Of a stretch of 64,000 nt of DNA, positions 1 to 10,639 are shown piece by piece. The DNA comes from Diphasiastrum complanatum (taxonomy: Eukaryota; Streptophyta; Lycopodiopsida; Lycopodiales; Lycopodiaceae), in the NCBI GenBank assembly GCA_029204225.1, contig CM055095.1, forward strand, positions 61,113,910-61,177,909, written 5' to 3'. A model generated the notes under the pieces. The model saw nothing but the letters and a program-made list of their open reading frames with translations, made no database searches and had not been told where the DNA came from. The first letter of the stretch is position 1. Each line of letters begins with the position of its first letter. A program made the position numbers and the translations under genes.

Positions 1-478
1 ATCCACACAATGCGTTGGCGTGAGAGAAATACAGTTCTCTCACGAATTCGTATCTCGCTTACTAGCGGACTTTGGATCTGCTGATCCTATTACAGAAATT
101 GTCTCGCACGCAGGCGGACTGTATTTTGTATTTTCGTCTTCTTCTTCTTGTCTTGCTTACTAGCATTAGACTTACTGTATTATGCATCAAACAGAAAGTA
201 TATAATCGCATCGTGTAACTTCTAGATTAGAGCGATTAAACATCTACGACTAATCACGAATTACAAGAGTGGCAGATTAGCCACGATCTAGTATACTCCT
301 ACTGATGTCATGATATCAGATCAGATATCTGTACACCCCATGGTACTTGGCTGATCTTCTTGGCTGTTTGTGGAGCACGACTGATTTCACGTTTTGTCGT
401 GTCGTGTCGCCTTTTATCAAAGGTTCAAAATTGAAAGCTAGCAAAGCTTTGGCATTGGAAACAAAACGTTTCTTCATA
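1..478 (-). mobile_element. Inverted 3' end of a copia element (coding tail plus LTR)
   Basis: Read on the minus strand, this block matches 14074-14556 closely (roughly 90% or more by eye). It begins with the last codons of the polyprotein tail (about 428-478) and continues into the LTR. It therefore carries the 3' end of the same family as the element at 10.6-14.6 kb, in opposite orientation. The copy runs off the window start, so its LTR terminus is not seen. What precedes it on the minus strand (480-730) is not recognisable as this family, so it is a truncated fragment. Confidence 0.85.
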
Positions 479-734
479 GTTTATTGATTTGAAGGGCAAG
501 GACCAGATTAGTCTACAATTTCTGCCCCGACAACTGATACATATTGAAAGACTATTTCGATTTATTCCAACAGTCACTCTGTACAGTCAAACCCAGAAGA
601 AGATGAAGAAGTTGCGAGCAGCCGACACAAAGTCAAATCTCGCAACTAGAGACTTCAAACAGAATATCAACAAGAATTCAAACTCAGCTTGTCAGATATA
701 TTGATGAGTTCGCTCACTAGTCTCTAAAGCAATC
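479..734. other. Unassigned sequence between two transposon fragments
   Basis: There is an open frame at 489-704 (+, 71 codons). It has no recognisable domain, is rich in Lys and Gln, and sits between the inverted LTR fragment and a minus-strand copia remnant. It is more likely non-coding or transposon-derived than a gene. Confidence 0.4.
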
Positions 735-2010
735 ATGAAGCGAAGCAATCACGGGGGTGAATGTCTGCTCGTAGTCAATGCCCTTACTCTGCACGTATCC
801 CTTTACCACAAGCCTTACTTTGTGTTTCACAAGGGTGCTATGGGCATTGTAGTTCGTCTTGTATACCCATTTGTTACCAATGGTTTGTTACCCTCTGGAA
901 GATTCATTGTCTCCCAAGTGTTATGCATTTGATGAAATCGATCTCCTCTTGCATCACTTTTTGCCAGATTTTTTGATCCTTGGCCTCCTCAAAGCAAGAG
1001 GGTTCACTTGACTCATAAGTGCTAGATTGACCTAATACTTGTTAGGTTTCTTTCTTCTTCTCGGATGTGGAGTGACGTAGTGCTCCCCATTTACTAGATT
1101 CTGCTACCTCTTGCCTTGCACTTTACATCAACCTGGTGTACCATTTTGGTAGCTTCTACTATAGTGACCCACTACGAGGAGAATACGTATGCCAAGGGAT
1201 GTCTTTCTCCTTGCACTTTTTTCCAACCACTTCTTCTTTTCTTGTTCCAAAGGGCGTATCATTCCTCCACCTGACCTTGTCGATGGGAGGCATGCCACAT
1301 CCTTCATCCTTGACCATTTGTTCATATTGTGGTGGTGGTGCAACTTCATCTTCAATTAAGATCTTTGATAGATCGTCACTATCCCTCTCAACATCACCAA
1401 ACATGTGACCTTCATCAAATACAACATCTCGACTGATGTACGTACATGAACACATTGGATCGTAGCAATGATACCCTTTGGTTTGCTCTTCATAACTTGT
1501 AAAAATGCATTTTAGGACTTTTGCTTGCATCTCACTTCTCTCATTCTTAGACATATAAACATATACCTTACATCCAAATATTTGAAACCCATATACTCTT
1601 GGTTTTCTCTCACTGGATGCTTCTTTAGGAATACAATTATGCACAACAGCTGTAGGGCTCCTATTTTGCAGAAAAACTATCGTGCATACTACCTCAGCCC
1701 AAAAAGAATCTATAGGTCCCATGTGAATCATCATAGCTCTAGCAAATTCTACCATCGTATGGTTCTATGTTTTCATGTAGTGAAGCGATACTCACCTGCT
1801 CGATTGGATCTTAACGTCTTGATCTTGGCATTTGATCGGTTTTCCACTAAGGCCTTGAAGTCCTTGAAACATTCAAATGCCTTTGACTTCTCCTTGATGA
1901 TGTAGATCCATGTTCTTCTTGAATAATCATCAATGAACATCATGAAGTAAAATGCCCCACCGATTGACATCGTCTCCTCATTGCCTCGCACAAATTTGAG
2001 TGTACTAGTT
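735..2010 (-). pseudogene. Ty1/copia pol remnant (integrase to start of RT)
   Basis: On the minus strand, 1991-1773 encodes the integrase core start (FIDDYSRRTWIYII, then an IKTLR-type stretch). 1755-1159 encodes the integrase C-terminal part (FWAEVVCTIVFLQNRSP, FGCKVYVYM) and the linker to RT. About 960-770 encodes the beginning of RT (GNKPLVTN, then LVVKGYVQSKGIDYEQTF in a shifted frame). Gag, protease, the catalytic part of RT and RNase H are missing, and the reading frame is broken several times. Its protein is unlike the neighbouring family at 10.6-14.6 kb, so it probably belongs to a different copia lineage despite lying next to that family's inverted LTR. It is non-functional. Confidence 0.8.
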
Positions 2011-2120
2011 CAAGCACACAAATCGTCCAAAAAATGCCCCACCGATTGCCATCGTCTTCATTGCCTCGCCCAAATTTGAGTGTACTAGTTCAAGCACTTG
2101 TGAACACAAATCGTCCAAAA
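1957..2120. repeat. Tandem duplication of about 80 bp inside the copia remnant
   Basis: Two adjacent copies start with GCCCCACCGATTG (about 1953 and 2035). They share the stretch through TTGAGTGTACTAGTTCAAGC and end with AAATCGTCCAAAAA. The second copy carries an extra few bases (TTGTGAA). The duplication adds to the frame breaks in the integrase region. Confidence 0.75.
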
Positions 2121-2169
2121 ATGCCTTCAAAGAATGTGAGAGGAAATTGCCAAACACTCTATTAATAAA

Positions 2170-2345
2170 GTGCTACTACGTACTTGGAGCATTACTTATA
2201 TAAGCCCAAAGGGCATAACATGGTATGAATAGGTTCCAAAAGTTGTCTTCAACTTGTCAACATCATCTATGACAACTATTTGATTATCACCTGTAAAGTT
2301 GTCCATGAAGCTATACATCTTTATTCCATCAAGGTCAGTCCTTTA
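2170..2345 (-). pseudogene. Ty3/gypsy reverse transcriptase fragment
   Basis: The minus-strand translation reads DGIKMYSFMDNFTGDNQI and then KLKTTFGTYSYHVMPFGL. The pattern of FMD-F-GYNQI followed by KT-F and VMPFGL is diagnostic of the Ty3/gypsy RT fingers/palm, and copia RTs lack it. Only about 55 codons are present, with no catalytic YxDD box. It directly abuts the copia remnant to its left. It is a relic. Confidence 0.8.
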
Positions 2346-3953
2346 GATCAAAAGTTGGTGCTTTGTCATTTTTGTGATTGAGTGGTCCAAGGTCTTCTTT
2401 TCTATGAGGAAGTCTTCCATATTACTCCAACTTTTGTTTTCCACATTACATGTGGATTCACAAATTGTACACTTGATGTGAGAATAGTCCCTTGGCATGT
2501 GAATTTCAAATAGCTCGCAACATTTTAAAATACGTTGCAATCACAGTTATTTCTAACGGTTTTTATGATATGACATCCTTTTATTAGTTTCGCTCCATCG
2601 ACGCATTCAGGTTGTAAACTGAGATGGAAGTATAGATCATTGACATGGGAGGGATTCCATACAATGATTGATTTCATAAATCCTTCTATTAATTATTTTC
2701 ATGAAATGCTTGATGTAGTGACGTAAGTGAGAGACATAGCATCTATTTGTGGATGACTAGACAACTATTAAATATGATCATCGGAGACTTGCAATGGTTG
2801 CTTTAACAATCTGACCTTACTCTATCAACCATTCAATTTATTGTTCCATTAGCTCATTGGAATGTGAACCAAAAGCTCAAGGGTGTATGTTAGGTGCAAG
2901 GGGCACCACAACCGTTCTTTTATCCACTCTTAGGAAGATAGAACAAGTATTGTCAATTGCAAAACACAAACGGTCATGAAACCTCTGATTGTCACTTGTA
3001 ACGACTTGTTTTTGCCGTTATCTCACTCTCTTCTCCTAGAATCGATCCCGTATTACACACTATACTCATCAACAGATCGACTCTACTGCCCTTTCTTTAT
3101 CTTGGGAATGCCAACTTCCATGGCATCTTTAGAAGGTGAAAAAACAGGTAACACTAAGTTGACGTTATCAACTTCTAAATAGCTCCAAGACACCCTGCTA
3201 TTTAACATGTAAAATCTGCAAAACAAACTTCAAGCGACAGTTTAAACCAGCGTGTGTGAGCTAGTTACAAGCCTTCCATGTATGTCATAGCATTAATAGG
3301 TTGCACAAGTGCTAGAAGGCAAGAGACGAGCGTTCCATAGTTTAAGAGCCTCCTAATAAAATGGATCCGAGGAAAGTGAAAAAGGTGCCCAAACAACTGT
3401 GGAAGAGCCACCCAAAGGTCCCTTCCTCCAACTGGCTTCAGCTTTGAGTCAAATTTTAACACGGGACCAGGTGATTTGTTGCCATGTAGGGTGTTCCAGT
3501 TTACCCGGGATTCGAAACGTGGTGGTCAAGTAAATATCTACAATCAGAATCGGAATCCATAGATATAATTTCTCTCCATTGAAAATAAAGATATATATAT
3601 ATATATGAATAATAATAATAGTGTATATTTATAGCGAGTATAACTTTAGTTGAGATGCAAAAAGGAAATTATTATTATTATAATAAAAATAATGTTAATA
3701 TAAGAGATTCTATGAGGGCCAGAGCTTTTGCTTTGGTGCAGCTATGTCTCAAATATTCTTTGATTTCTTTTGATGTAGATGGAGAGGAGTCTGAAGATCC
3801 AAGGTCTTCTTTATGGAGAAGCAGTGAAGGAATTGGGAATTATTGTGTGTGTTAATGGAGGCTTTGGATCTGAAAGTTTGCAGCAGCAGCAGCAGCGGTT
3901 GAAGCAGGATTTCAGGTCTGATTACAAGGTTTTTTCTTCTGCTCATCGTTTTG
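2346..3953. other. Noncoding stretch with a short (AT)n microsatellite
   Basis: No conserved coding signal was found in any frame. The open frames present (for example 2976-3182 and 3265-3462) show no domain. A short AT dinucleotide run lies near 3588-3606, followed by AT-rich trinucleotide-like sequence to about 3700. Confidence 0.5.
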
Positions 3954-4165
3954 GAGGCTTGTTTTGTTGGTTGGAAGCCTGTTTTTGCTGTTTGGAAGGT
4001 TTTGGTGATATGTTTTGTTGTTTGGCAGGCTTTTTTGGGTTTGTTTGGAAGACTTTTCTGATTTGTTTGGTTATTTGGAAGCTTTTTTGGGTTTGATTCT
4101 GTTGTTTGGAAGCTTCTTTGGTTTGATTCTGTTGTTTGGAAGGTTTTGTTGTTTAGAAGAGTTTT
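3950..4165. repeat. Degenerate T/G-rich tandem repeat upstream of sideroflexin
   Basis: About seven imperfect units are built on TTGTTGTTTGGAAG, at spacings of roughly 25-35 bp (for example TTGATTCTGTTGTTTGGAAG twice around 4094-4140). The strand is strongly asymmetric (T and G on plus). The open frames across it (3779-4096, 4015-4323) are Phe/Leu/Gly low-complexity by-products of the repeat rather than genes. Confidence 0.7.
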
Positions 4166-5395
4166 CTTGCTTTTTGCTGTTTGTTTTGTTGTCCCTTGGG
4201 TGGTGTGTGTTTGTGTTTGGTGCAGGAAGTGGGATGAAGTGCTGGCATTTTTTCTGCTTGGCTTCTATTCGTATTGAAAGCGTCATTACTAAATTATTTG
4301 CTGTTCCTATTATTATGGCATGAATCTCCAATCAAGCATCCTACTGAAAGCGTTATCATGCACAATTTGCTGTTCTTGTTATGGTTCATAAGCATGAAGT
4401 CAAGCAATTTCCTGGATCTATGACTTCACATCTATGTTTGGAGTGACGAGTTTTCTCATCTATATTTTGAGTGATAGGCTTGTTTTCTTTGCATTGCATG
4501 CCTGTGGTTGTCCCGATTTGCTTCATTATAACAAAGCTTAGTATGGCTATTACCTTTGCTGGCCTTTTCATCATCCTTTATTCACGCAGATAGGATTTTC
4601 AAGATCTTGATTGATCTTATCGTTTGCTCGGTTCACCGAGTTTGTGAAAAGAGTTTTTGAGCTGGGAAATTTGCCCCTTGATATTTTGTTTTAGGTGAGT
4701 GGTTTTAAGCATAGCGTCCGCACACAGACTATAGTGCCTGGCAAGGGCAATAGCAGTAAGGAGTCTTAATATAGAGAACAAAAAGTAGGTTAGACTATCA
4801 AGCTTCATGCCTCTGGAGTCGGGTATCTCATTTTTACCTTATACCAACATTCTAAGATCCCGTCTCATTCTTTCGATGATATAGAAGATTATGGGTAACT
4901 TCCAGCTCATAAGCACACCAGAGACAATAAAATGCATTAGCTATTTTGGCTCTTTTGGTTGGTCACCAGTTTGGCAGATGTGGAAAATGTTGCGACTAGC
5001 ATCTTTTAGTCGAGATAGGAAAATAGCTTGTTTGCTGCAAATAGAGATAAATTCTGAGAGCACTTTTTTTAGTTCACGAATTACTAAATCATGCAAGTAT
5101 CACCCCTGAAATATTTCAGTGACCCAACAAAGCCTACATACATAAGATACCAGTTTTTCCAGTTCTGCTACTTCTGGTAGCTTTTACCTCTGTTGATAAT
5201 ATCTGTTCCCCGATTTGATGCAGATACGCAAGCTTTTCGAAAAGATAAACGCGCTTTACCCTAATGTAAAGAATTGTGTAGCTAGGATAGTTATGGGAGC
5301 AGAGTTGAGACAACGATAGCAGATTTAACTTTCACCTGCCATTTTGAGTTGGTAAGTGAAAGCCGCTGTCAGTTTACTTTTTACCTGCTTAGAAG
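4166..5395. other. Upstream region of the sideroflexin gene
   Basis: No coding sequence is recognised. The last 30 bases before the ATG (TTTACTTTTTACCTGCTTAG, then AAG-ATG) look like a 3' splice site. The coding exon may therefore be preceded by one or more 5' UTR exons in this stretch. No convincing TATA box was assigned. Confidence 0.45.
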
Positions 5396-7005
5396 ATGGA
5401 TGAAGGATCGTATTGGGCAAGAGTACAGCGGATATTCAACATGATGGATATTCGTACAGCATTTGCGACTGATTCACAGGTGGATGCGGCCGTAGAGCTC
5501 CTCAAGGCACATGAGCAAGGAAATAAAGACGTACCATTGGACAGACTCGACGAGGCTCGTAAAATTAAAGATGCAGTTGTTCATCCAGATACAGGGGAAA
5601 AGATCCTGTTACCTTTAAGGCTGTCCTTCATCATTCCGTGCAACCTCATTCTGGACACTTTGATGATCTCTGCCAAAGGTTTCAAACAAAATGTTGGAGC
5701 TCAATGGCTCAATCAGACTTACAACTGCTTACATTATTATGCTAACAGGAATGCTTCGAATGAAGAGGGAGTTCAACGTATATTTGAGGCTTATGTAGGG
5801 GCAACAGCAAGCTCGGTGGGAGCAGCTGTTGGTCTCAATGCCTTGCTGGATACACTACCTCCAGGAAGACGCTGGTAGGTGTTCCTTCATGTTTGATCGA
5901 ATTAGAAGAGTGAGAAGCAGAAAGTTTTGTTCTTAATTGTACCCTAAAATGCCGTGCACACTTATACTTTATAGATCATACTTTGAATGACCTTTGAGTT
6001 ATGACTTTGACTTGAGGATTATATTTTGCTATTTTTTTCCGTTAGCTTCTTGATAGAAATTAGAATCAACCTCCTCCTATCTGCTACTGCTACTCATAAA
6101 TATGGACACCATTTTTGCAGGGCACCAGTAGCCAGAAGATTAGTCCCGTTCTGCGCAGTTGCAGCAGCCGATGTTCTCAACCTTGGTATCACGCGCAGGG
6201 ATGAGTTTCTGGAAGGAATCAAAGTTTTCGACAGAAATTCAGATGAACTTGGCCAAAGCAAAAGGGCTGGAGCCATGGCTGTGGGTGCTTGCATATTGGG
6301 TCGAGTGGCTGCAGCTGCTCCAGTCCTTGTTGTGCCTCCTTTGGTGATGCACAGGTAATTACTGAACCCTTCTCAAAGCTGATTCTCATGAGCTTAGCAT
6401 CCTTTTTTTTGCTTTTGGTCTCAAAACAAATGGAAAGCATGGGAACAACGTAACAGGTTGGTCTCTCATAATGCCCATTTTCTATAAGACTTCTTGAAGT
6501 ACAGCCCTTTTTCTCAAATTATCTGCTGGTTTGAGTAGAGGAGTTCTGAAGAGAAACTGTTCAGTAATGATAACAGATAAAGCCAGCCAAATTACAATGT
6601 TTTTCTGTTCCAATATCCAACCAGACTAGCATGTTAATAGTGAATGACTTGGAATAGTAATGATTTTGTTTTGCATTTCTTTTTATAAGCACTGACATGG
6701 ATCACACATATCAATCATCTTTGAGTGAGTGTTTTTTCTTAATTTTTAAGCATTTTCTAGAACTCAAATTCTTGAGCTTATGCAGGCTTGAGCAGACACA
6801 AATGTATATGAAGAGGCCTTACCTTAAGTTACCCACATTGATGGCTATGATCGGGTTGTCTATACAAGTATTTGTGCCTCTTTGCTTTGGCGTTTTTCGA
6901 CAGCAAGCTAGTGTTGACGTAGATATTCTGGAGCAAAGTTTTCATGATCGGAAGGATAGATTTGGAGACCCTATAACTCGTGTATTTTTTAACAAGGGAC
7001 TCTAA
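5396..7005 (+). CDS. Sideroflexin family mitochondrial carrier (three exons)
   Basis: Sideroflexins are multi-pass inner mitochondrial membrane proteins; animal SFXN1 and relatives transport serine into mitochondria for one-carbon metabolism. Predicted exons are 5396-5874, 6121-6354 and 6786-7005. All introns have GT/AG ends and the joins keep frame, giving 310 residues against about 320 for the family. Visible signatures are YWARVQRIFNMMDIRT at the N-terminus, HPDTGEK (residues 63-69), QWLNQTYN (103-110), YANRNA (115-120), hydrophobic segments in exons 2 and 3 (for example APVLVVPPLVM) and the typical C-terminal FFNKGL. The chosen ATG follows an in-frame TAG/splice-like sequence and lies where the family's conserved region starts, so the short N-terminal extension of animal proteins is absent or on an unseen exon. 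No frameshift or stop was found, so the gene looks intact. The transported substrate in plants is inferred, not shown. Confidence 0.93.
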
Positions 7006-7041
7006 TCACTATTTAATCATTATTTATTTATACTATCAAAA

Positions 7042-7223
7042 GGGCATGCTCAGTTGGCTAGCTTGGCATCCAAAGTTTATTTGGTCCCAGATTCAAGACC
7101 AACTTGGAAATCAAGATGCATTATTTATTTTTGCAAGGGGGTTGGCTCGATTTGTTAGCTTGGCATCCAAAGTTTCTTTGGTCCCAAGTTCAAGCCCCCC
7201 TTGGAAACCCAGATGCATTATTT
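7042..7223 (+). repeat. Tandem pair of tRNA-like (SINE-type) units
   Basis: Two diverged copies (about 7042-7123 and 7135-7223) share TTAGCTTGGCATCCAAAGTT-like and TTTGGTCCCA blocks. The first has a tRNA A-box-like TGCTCAGTTGG and a B-box-like GATTCAAGACC. The second has GGCTCGATTTGTTAGC and AGTTCAAGCC. The A-to-B spacing fits a tRNA head. This suggests a SINE dimer or duplication just past the sideroflexin stop; there is no intact tRNA. Confidence 0.55.
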
Positions 7224-7737
7224 ATTATACCAAATACATTGCTCACTTTTGCCTTTTTCAAAAATTTCAATTCATGAGCAGAGCTGTCTATAGGTAGGCC
7301 TTGACCCTTGAGTAACCTCATTTCGCTTGTCAAGGATGGTTAATTAGAGTGCAATTTAGGATTTGTAATAATGTATATGTTTGCAATTTGGAAGGACTTT
7401 CACTTGTGCTTATGCGGTCAAGACATTGAATAGTGCCCAAGGAAAAGTGATCCCTTGCAAGCTTTAGATTTATGTACAGAAGTCTTCTTCAAGTAGAGTA
7501 TGGGTCTATGAAATGTGGCCTGTTGTGGTCAGTGGCTCCTTTCCGCAGTTTGAAATTGGAGTTTGATTCCACTCAGGTACACAGATTATAAGATGAAAAA
7601 GGGTGTAAAATGGCTTTCTATTCTATCCCATAAGCTTTCTATCTTATTTACTTCGAATATATGCTCCTCCCGTGCTCAACTGGTTTAAGCCAGCTTGAGG
7701 CTTTAGGTTTTCTGTTTCCTTGGTTACTATCACTTAT

Positions 7738-8335
7738 GTCAGATATCACCAAAATTGCAGAGAGATAAACTCAAACCTGTTCTTAGTGAACATAATTGTT
7801 ATCGTGGAAGTTGTATACCTGCTGCATGATGTTGATGCTGTAATGCATCATGTTATGTGTTCAAGTGGGGTCGTCAATGTGAAGGGACAACAGAAGCCTG
7901 TAAATCTGAAGACAAGGGGCAAGTTTTATAATTAAACATATCTGACAGTTTGCTCGAATATATTGTTAGTCTATAAGTGCGTTCTTGTTACATCACATGC
8001 TTCAAATAAGTGCATTGGTGTTAGTGATCCATTGCTAAACCTTTGTTAGTACCGGCTTATGTAGGTAGATTTGCCATGCACTCATCTTACGAACTCTTGA
8101 GGCATTTCTTGTTTCCTAGATTGGGTATTGCTGTTGCTGACGCCAGATGTCATCAAAATGTTGCAGAAAGAAAAACTCAAACCCGTTTCTAGTGAACATA
8201 ATTGCTATGATGAAAGAGATATACCTGCTTCACAATGCTGATGCTTTTATTCAACATTGTTATGAGTTTAAGTAGGGCAGTTAATGTGAAGGTGACAACA
8301 AAAGCCTGTAAATTTGAAGGCAAGGAGCAAATCTT
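7738..8335. repeat. Diverged direct repeat pair of about 190 bp
   Basis: The first copy spans about 7738-7925 and the second about 8143-8335. They share the order CAGATATCACCAAAATTGCAG / CTCAAACC / TAGTGAACATAATTG / TATACCTGCT / AATGTGAAGG / AAGCCTGTAAAT. A single-base indel and many substitutions show the duplication is old. No coding potential is conserved between the copies. Confidence 0.75.
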
Positions 8336-8339
8336 GAGG

Positions 8340-9790
8340 TTTTTCTTTTCTTTTCTACTAATGACTTGACAATTTCTTGTCTAAACTTGAATATGGAAGT
8401 ACATTAAAAAGGGTTCCTTGTAAGAACATATGGACATCTGGTGATGTAGGATCAAATTTGACTATCATTGCAAACTTCACATTCAGAAATCCTTGCCTAA
8501 TTGCTCATTTACTGAAAAGGCATAAAAATCTGGTTTATCAATGATTAGTACTACTTGCAAGTGGTAGGATCAAATAACTAGACTTGTCTTGGACACGTCC
8601 CCACGTGGAATTAGAACCAAAATCTCCCAAACAAAAAATGGAGTCAACAAAACCAATAGAATTAAGCCAAAAGCTTTGTCGACAATCGCTCAACACCTTT
8701 CTATCAAAAAAAACATTTTATTATTTTTCAGATTTTCACATGACTAGCAAACTTCTCAACTTGGAAGCCCAAAGGTTTTTTCATTGGTCAAATTTGAATG
8801 GCATGTAAGGTTCACTAGATTTTGCCATTCAATTAGGTTGCCATGCAAAACTATAATAGGCTGACGAAAAGTAAAAGGAAATTCAGTCACTCTTCAAGTT
8901 TACTTCGAGGATCTTAGTAACGTTTTTCATCTAATTCTCTTCAAGCTCACTTTGAGGATCCAAACAAAAAAACTTACATCTAATGTATTTTATGATTAAA
9001 TATTTTGACCAAACACAAAATACAATAAAAGTATCACATTGATGTTTGTGCACTCATAAAAATAATATTAAATAGTTACAATGTAATTGTTCACAAATTT
9101 TCAATGCCTTACGTACACATCTTAACAAAGGAAGATTGTAGCTATACTTGGTGAAGAGATACCCACATTTGAAAGTCTGATTGTACATACCATTACCTAT
9201 CTTATTGTAATGGTAAACAATAGAAACTCTTCTTTTCCTTCGTTGCATTTTTCAAACTCACAATTTTAAGGAAATATGAACAATAGATACGATGCAATAT
9301 CAATGTACATAGGATCTCCCTTTACTACATTTTCTCCTTGCATGTGCCTCTCATCCAAAAACAAGCATTAGCATTTAAATTGTATGTTTCAACTTGTTAT
9401 TGATGATGACATAAAGCACACCAAGTACCTTAATGTAATTGGATCTTGTGTGTGACATTCATGAGTGACAAGCTACTCATGGAGACATCAATACTAATCA
9501 AAAAAAAAAAAGTCCAACCTAACATTAGTAGGAAAGCGTTTGTCAGGCTATGTGAAATCAATTGAAAACTTCTACATATTGTAACAATAAGATAGCAAGT
9601 CAACTTAATCTATATTTCTATCAACAAAACTAATTAGTGCCTCCAAATAAGGTGGAAGAGAATGCTCGCAAAAATAAATTTAAGTCAATGACAAAACATT
9701 AGTTTTTTCATTCTCATACCTTTTCTAGCTAAGTCCAAGTCCTATTTTTTTTTTTTTATTTTAAGGGGTAGATAAGATATTGACATTCGA
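8340..9790. other. AT-rich noncoding stretch
   Basis: No recognisable gene or transposon domain was found. There are an A run near 9500-9510, a T run near 9747-9758, and a short duplicated phrase (TCTTCAAG-TTAC/TCAC-TTCGAGGATC) around 8895-8960. Confidence 0.45.
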
Positions 9791-9794
9791 AAAA

Positions 9795-10075
9795 GGATGA
9801 GTCCAACCCATGTGAACTGTTGAGAAGTGCATAGCATCCATGTGAGTTATGGTTGGATAAAATGGTCTGGTGGGGGCAATATAATCCATGAGAAGTGTGA
9901 AAATGTGCAAAAAATCCACCTGAGCTATGGAGGATTGTGTAATATCCACATGAGGTATGTAATGGTGTGTACAACCCACGTCAAGTGGATAGAACCCATG
10001 TTAGGTGTGAAAAATGTGCAAAACTTCTACATGAAGTGTGGAGGATTTTGTATTATTCACATGAGGTGTGTAACA
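9795..10075. repeat. Imperfect minisatellite with nested periods
   Basis: The repeated phrase is close to ATCCACATGAGGTGTGTAA, recurring about every 25-35 bp. A longer period of about 118 bp is also visible: AAGTGTGAAAATGTGCAAAA with GGAGGATTGTGTAATATCC recurs as AGGTGTGAAAAATGTGCAAA with GGAGGATTTTGTATTATTC. The overlapping open frames on both strands (His/Tyr/Ser-rich) are repeat artefacts. Confidence 0.75.
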
Positions 10076-10144
10076 ATAAGATTATCATCTTATGCCAAGG
10101 ATGGTCAAGAATCAATTTCTCTTATTCGATTAGTAGGATTATCA

Positions 10145-10243
10145 ATTTTGTAGGAGCTTGGTATTATGTCATTCCTCTCTAAGAGTGAAGCATTAATTTT
10201 GACCACATTATATGTAATGCACGTTGTCAAGCTCCTACAAAAT
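10145..10243. repeat. Perfect 16-bp inverted repeat around a 67-bp loop
   Basis: ATTTTGTAGGAGCTTG (10145-10160) is the exact reverse complement of CAAGCTCCTACAAAAT (10228-10243). It could be the arms of a small hairpin or a relic MITE. There is no flanking coding context. Confidence 0.7.
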
Positions 10244-10639
10244 ATTAGGAGACTACAAGCTCTTCAATGTAGTCTCCATACTCATAATGATGTTTCACCA
10301 AGATATTTCTTGCTTAAATTCTCAACACGCTGCATTGTTGATATGTACAAATCTTTGATACTACTTGTTGCAAATAGTAATTAGAATTATCTTGTAAGTC
10401 AACTTTTTGAAAAAAAATATAGTTTTAAAATTATGCTAATTGCATATGCATAGTACTTGAAGTAGAATGTATGGCCAACGTGAGGAACTTGATGATGAAT
10501 CAACTAATCAAGTTAAAAAGAATATTCATAGTCATTCCTTGTTCCCTTCTAGCATGATAAATCTTGACCCATATCTTGAGTTCCACTATGTTTTTAGCCT
10601 TGTCACCCAACTTCACCCAACCTTGTCATGGGGGGACAT

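Noticed and set aside
3779-4323. Phe/Leu/Cys-rich frames that look like membrane proteins
   Set aside because: They arise from the T/G-rich tandem repeat, and the periodicity is at the DNA level.
9756-9979. His/Ser/Tyr-rich ORFs on both strands
   Set aside because: They are translations of the minisatellite unit in different frames.
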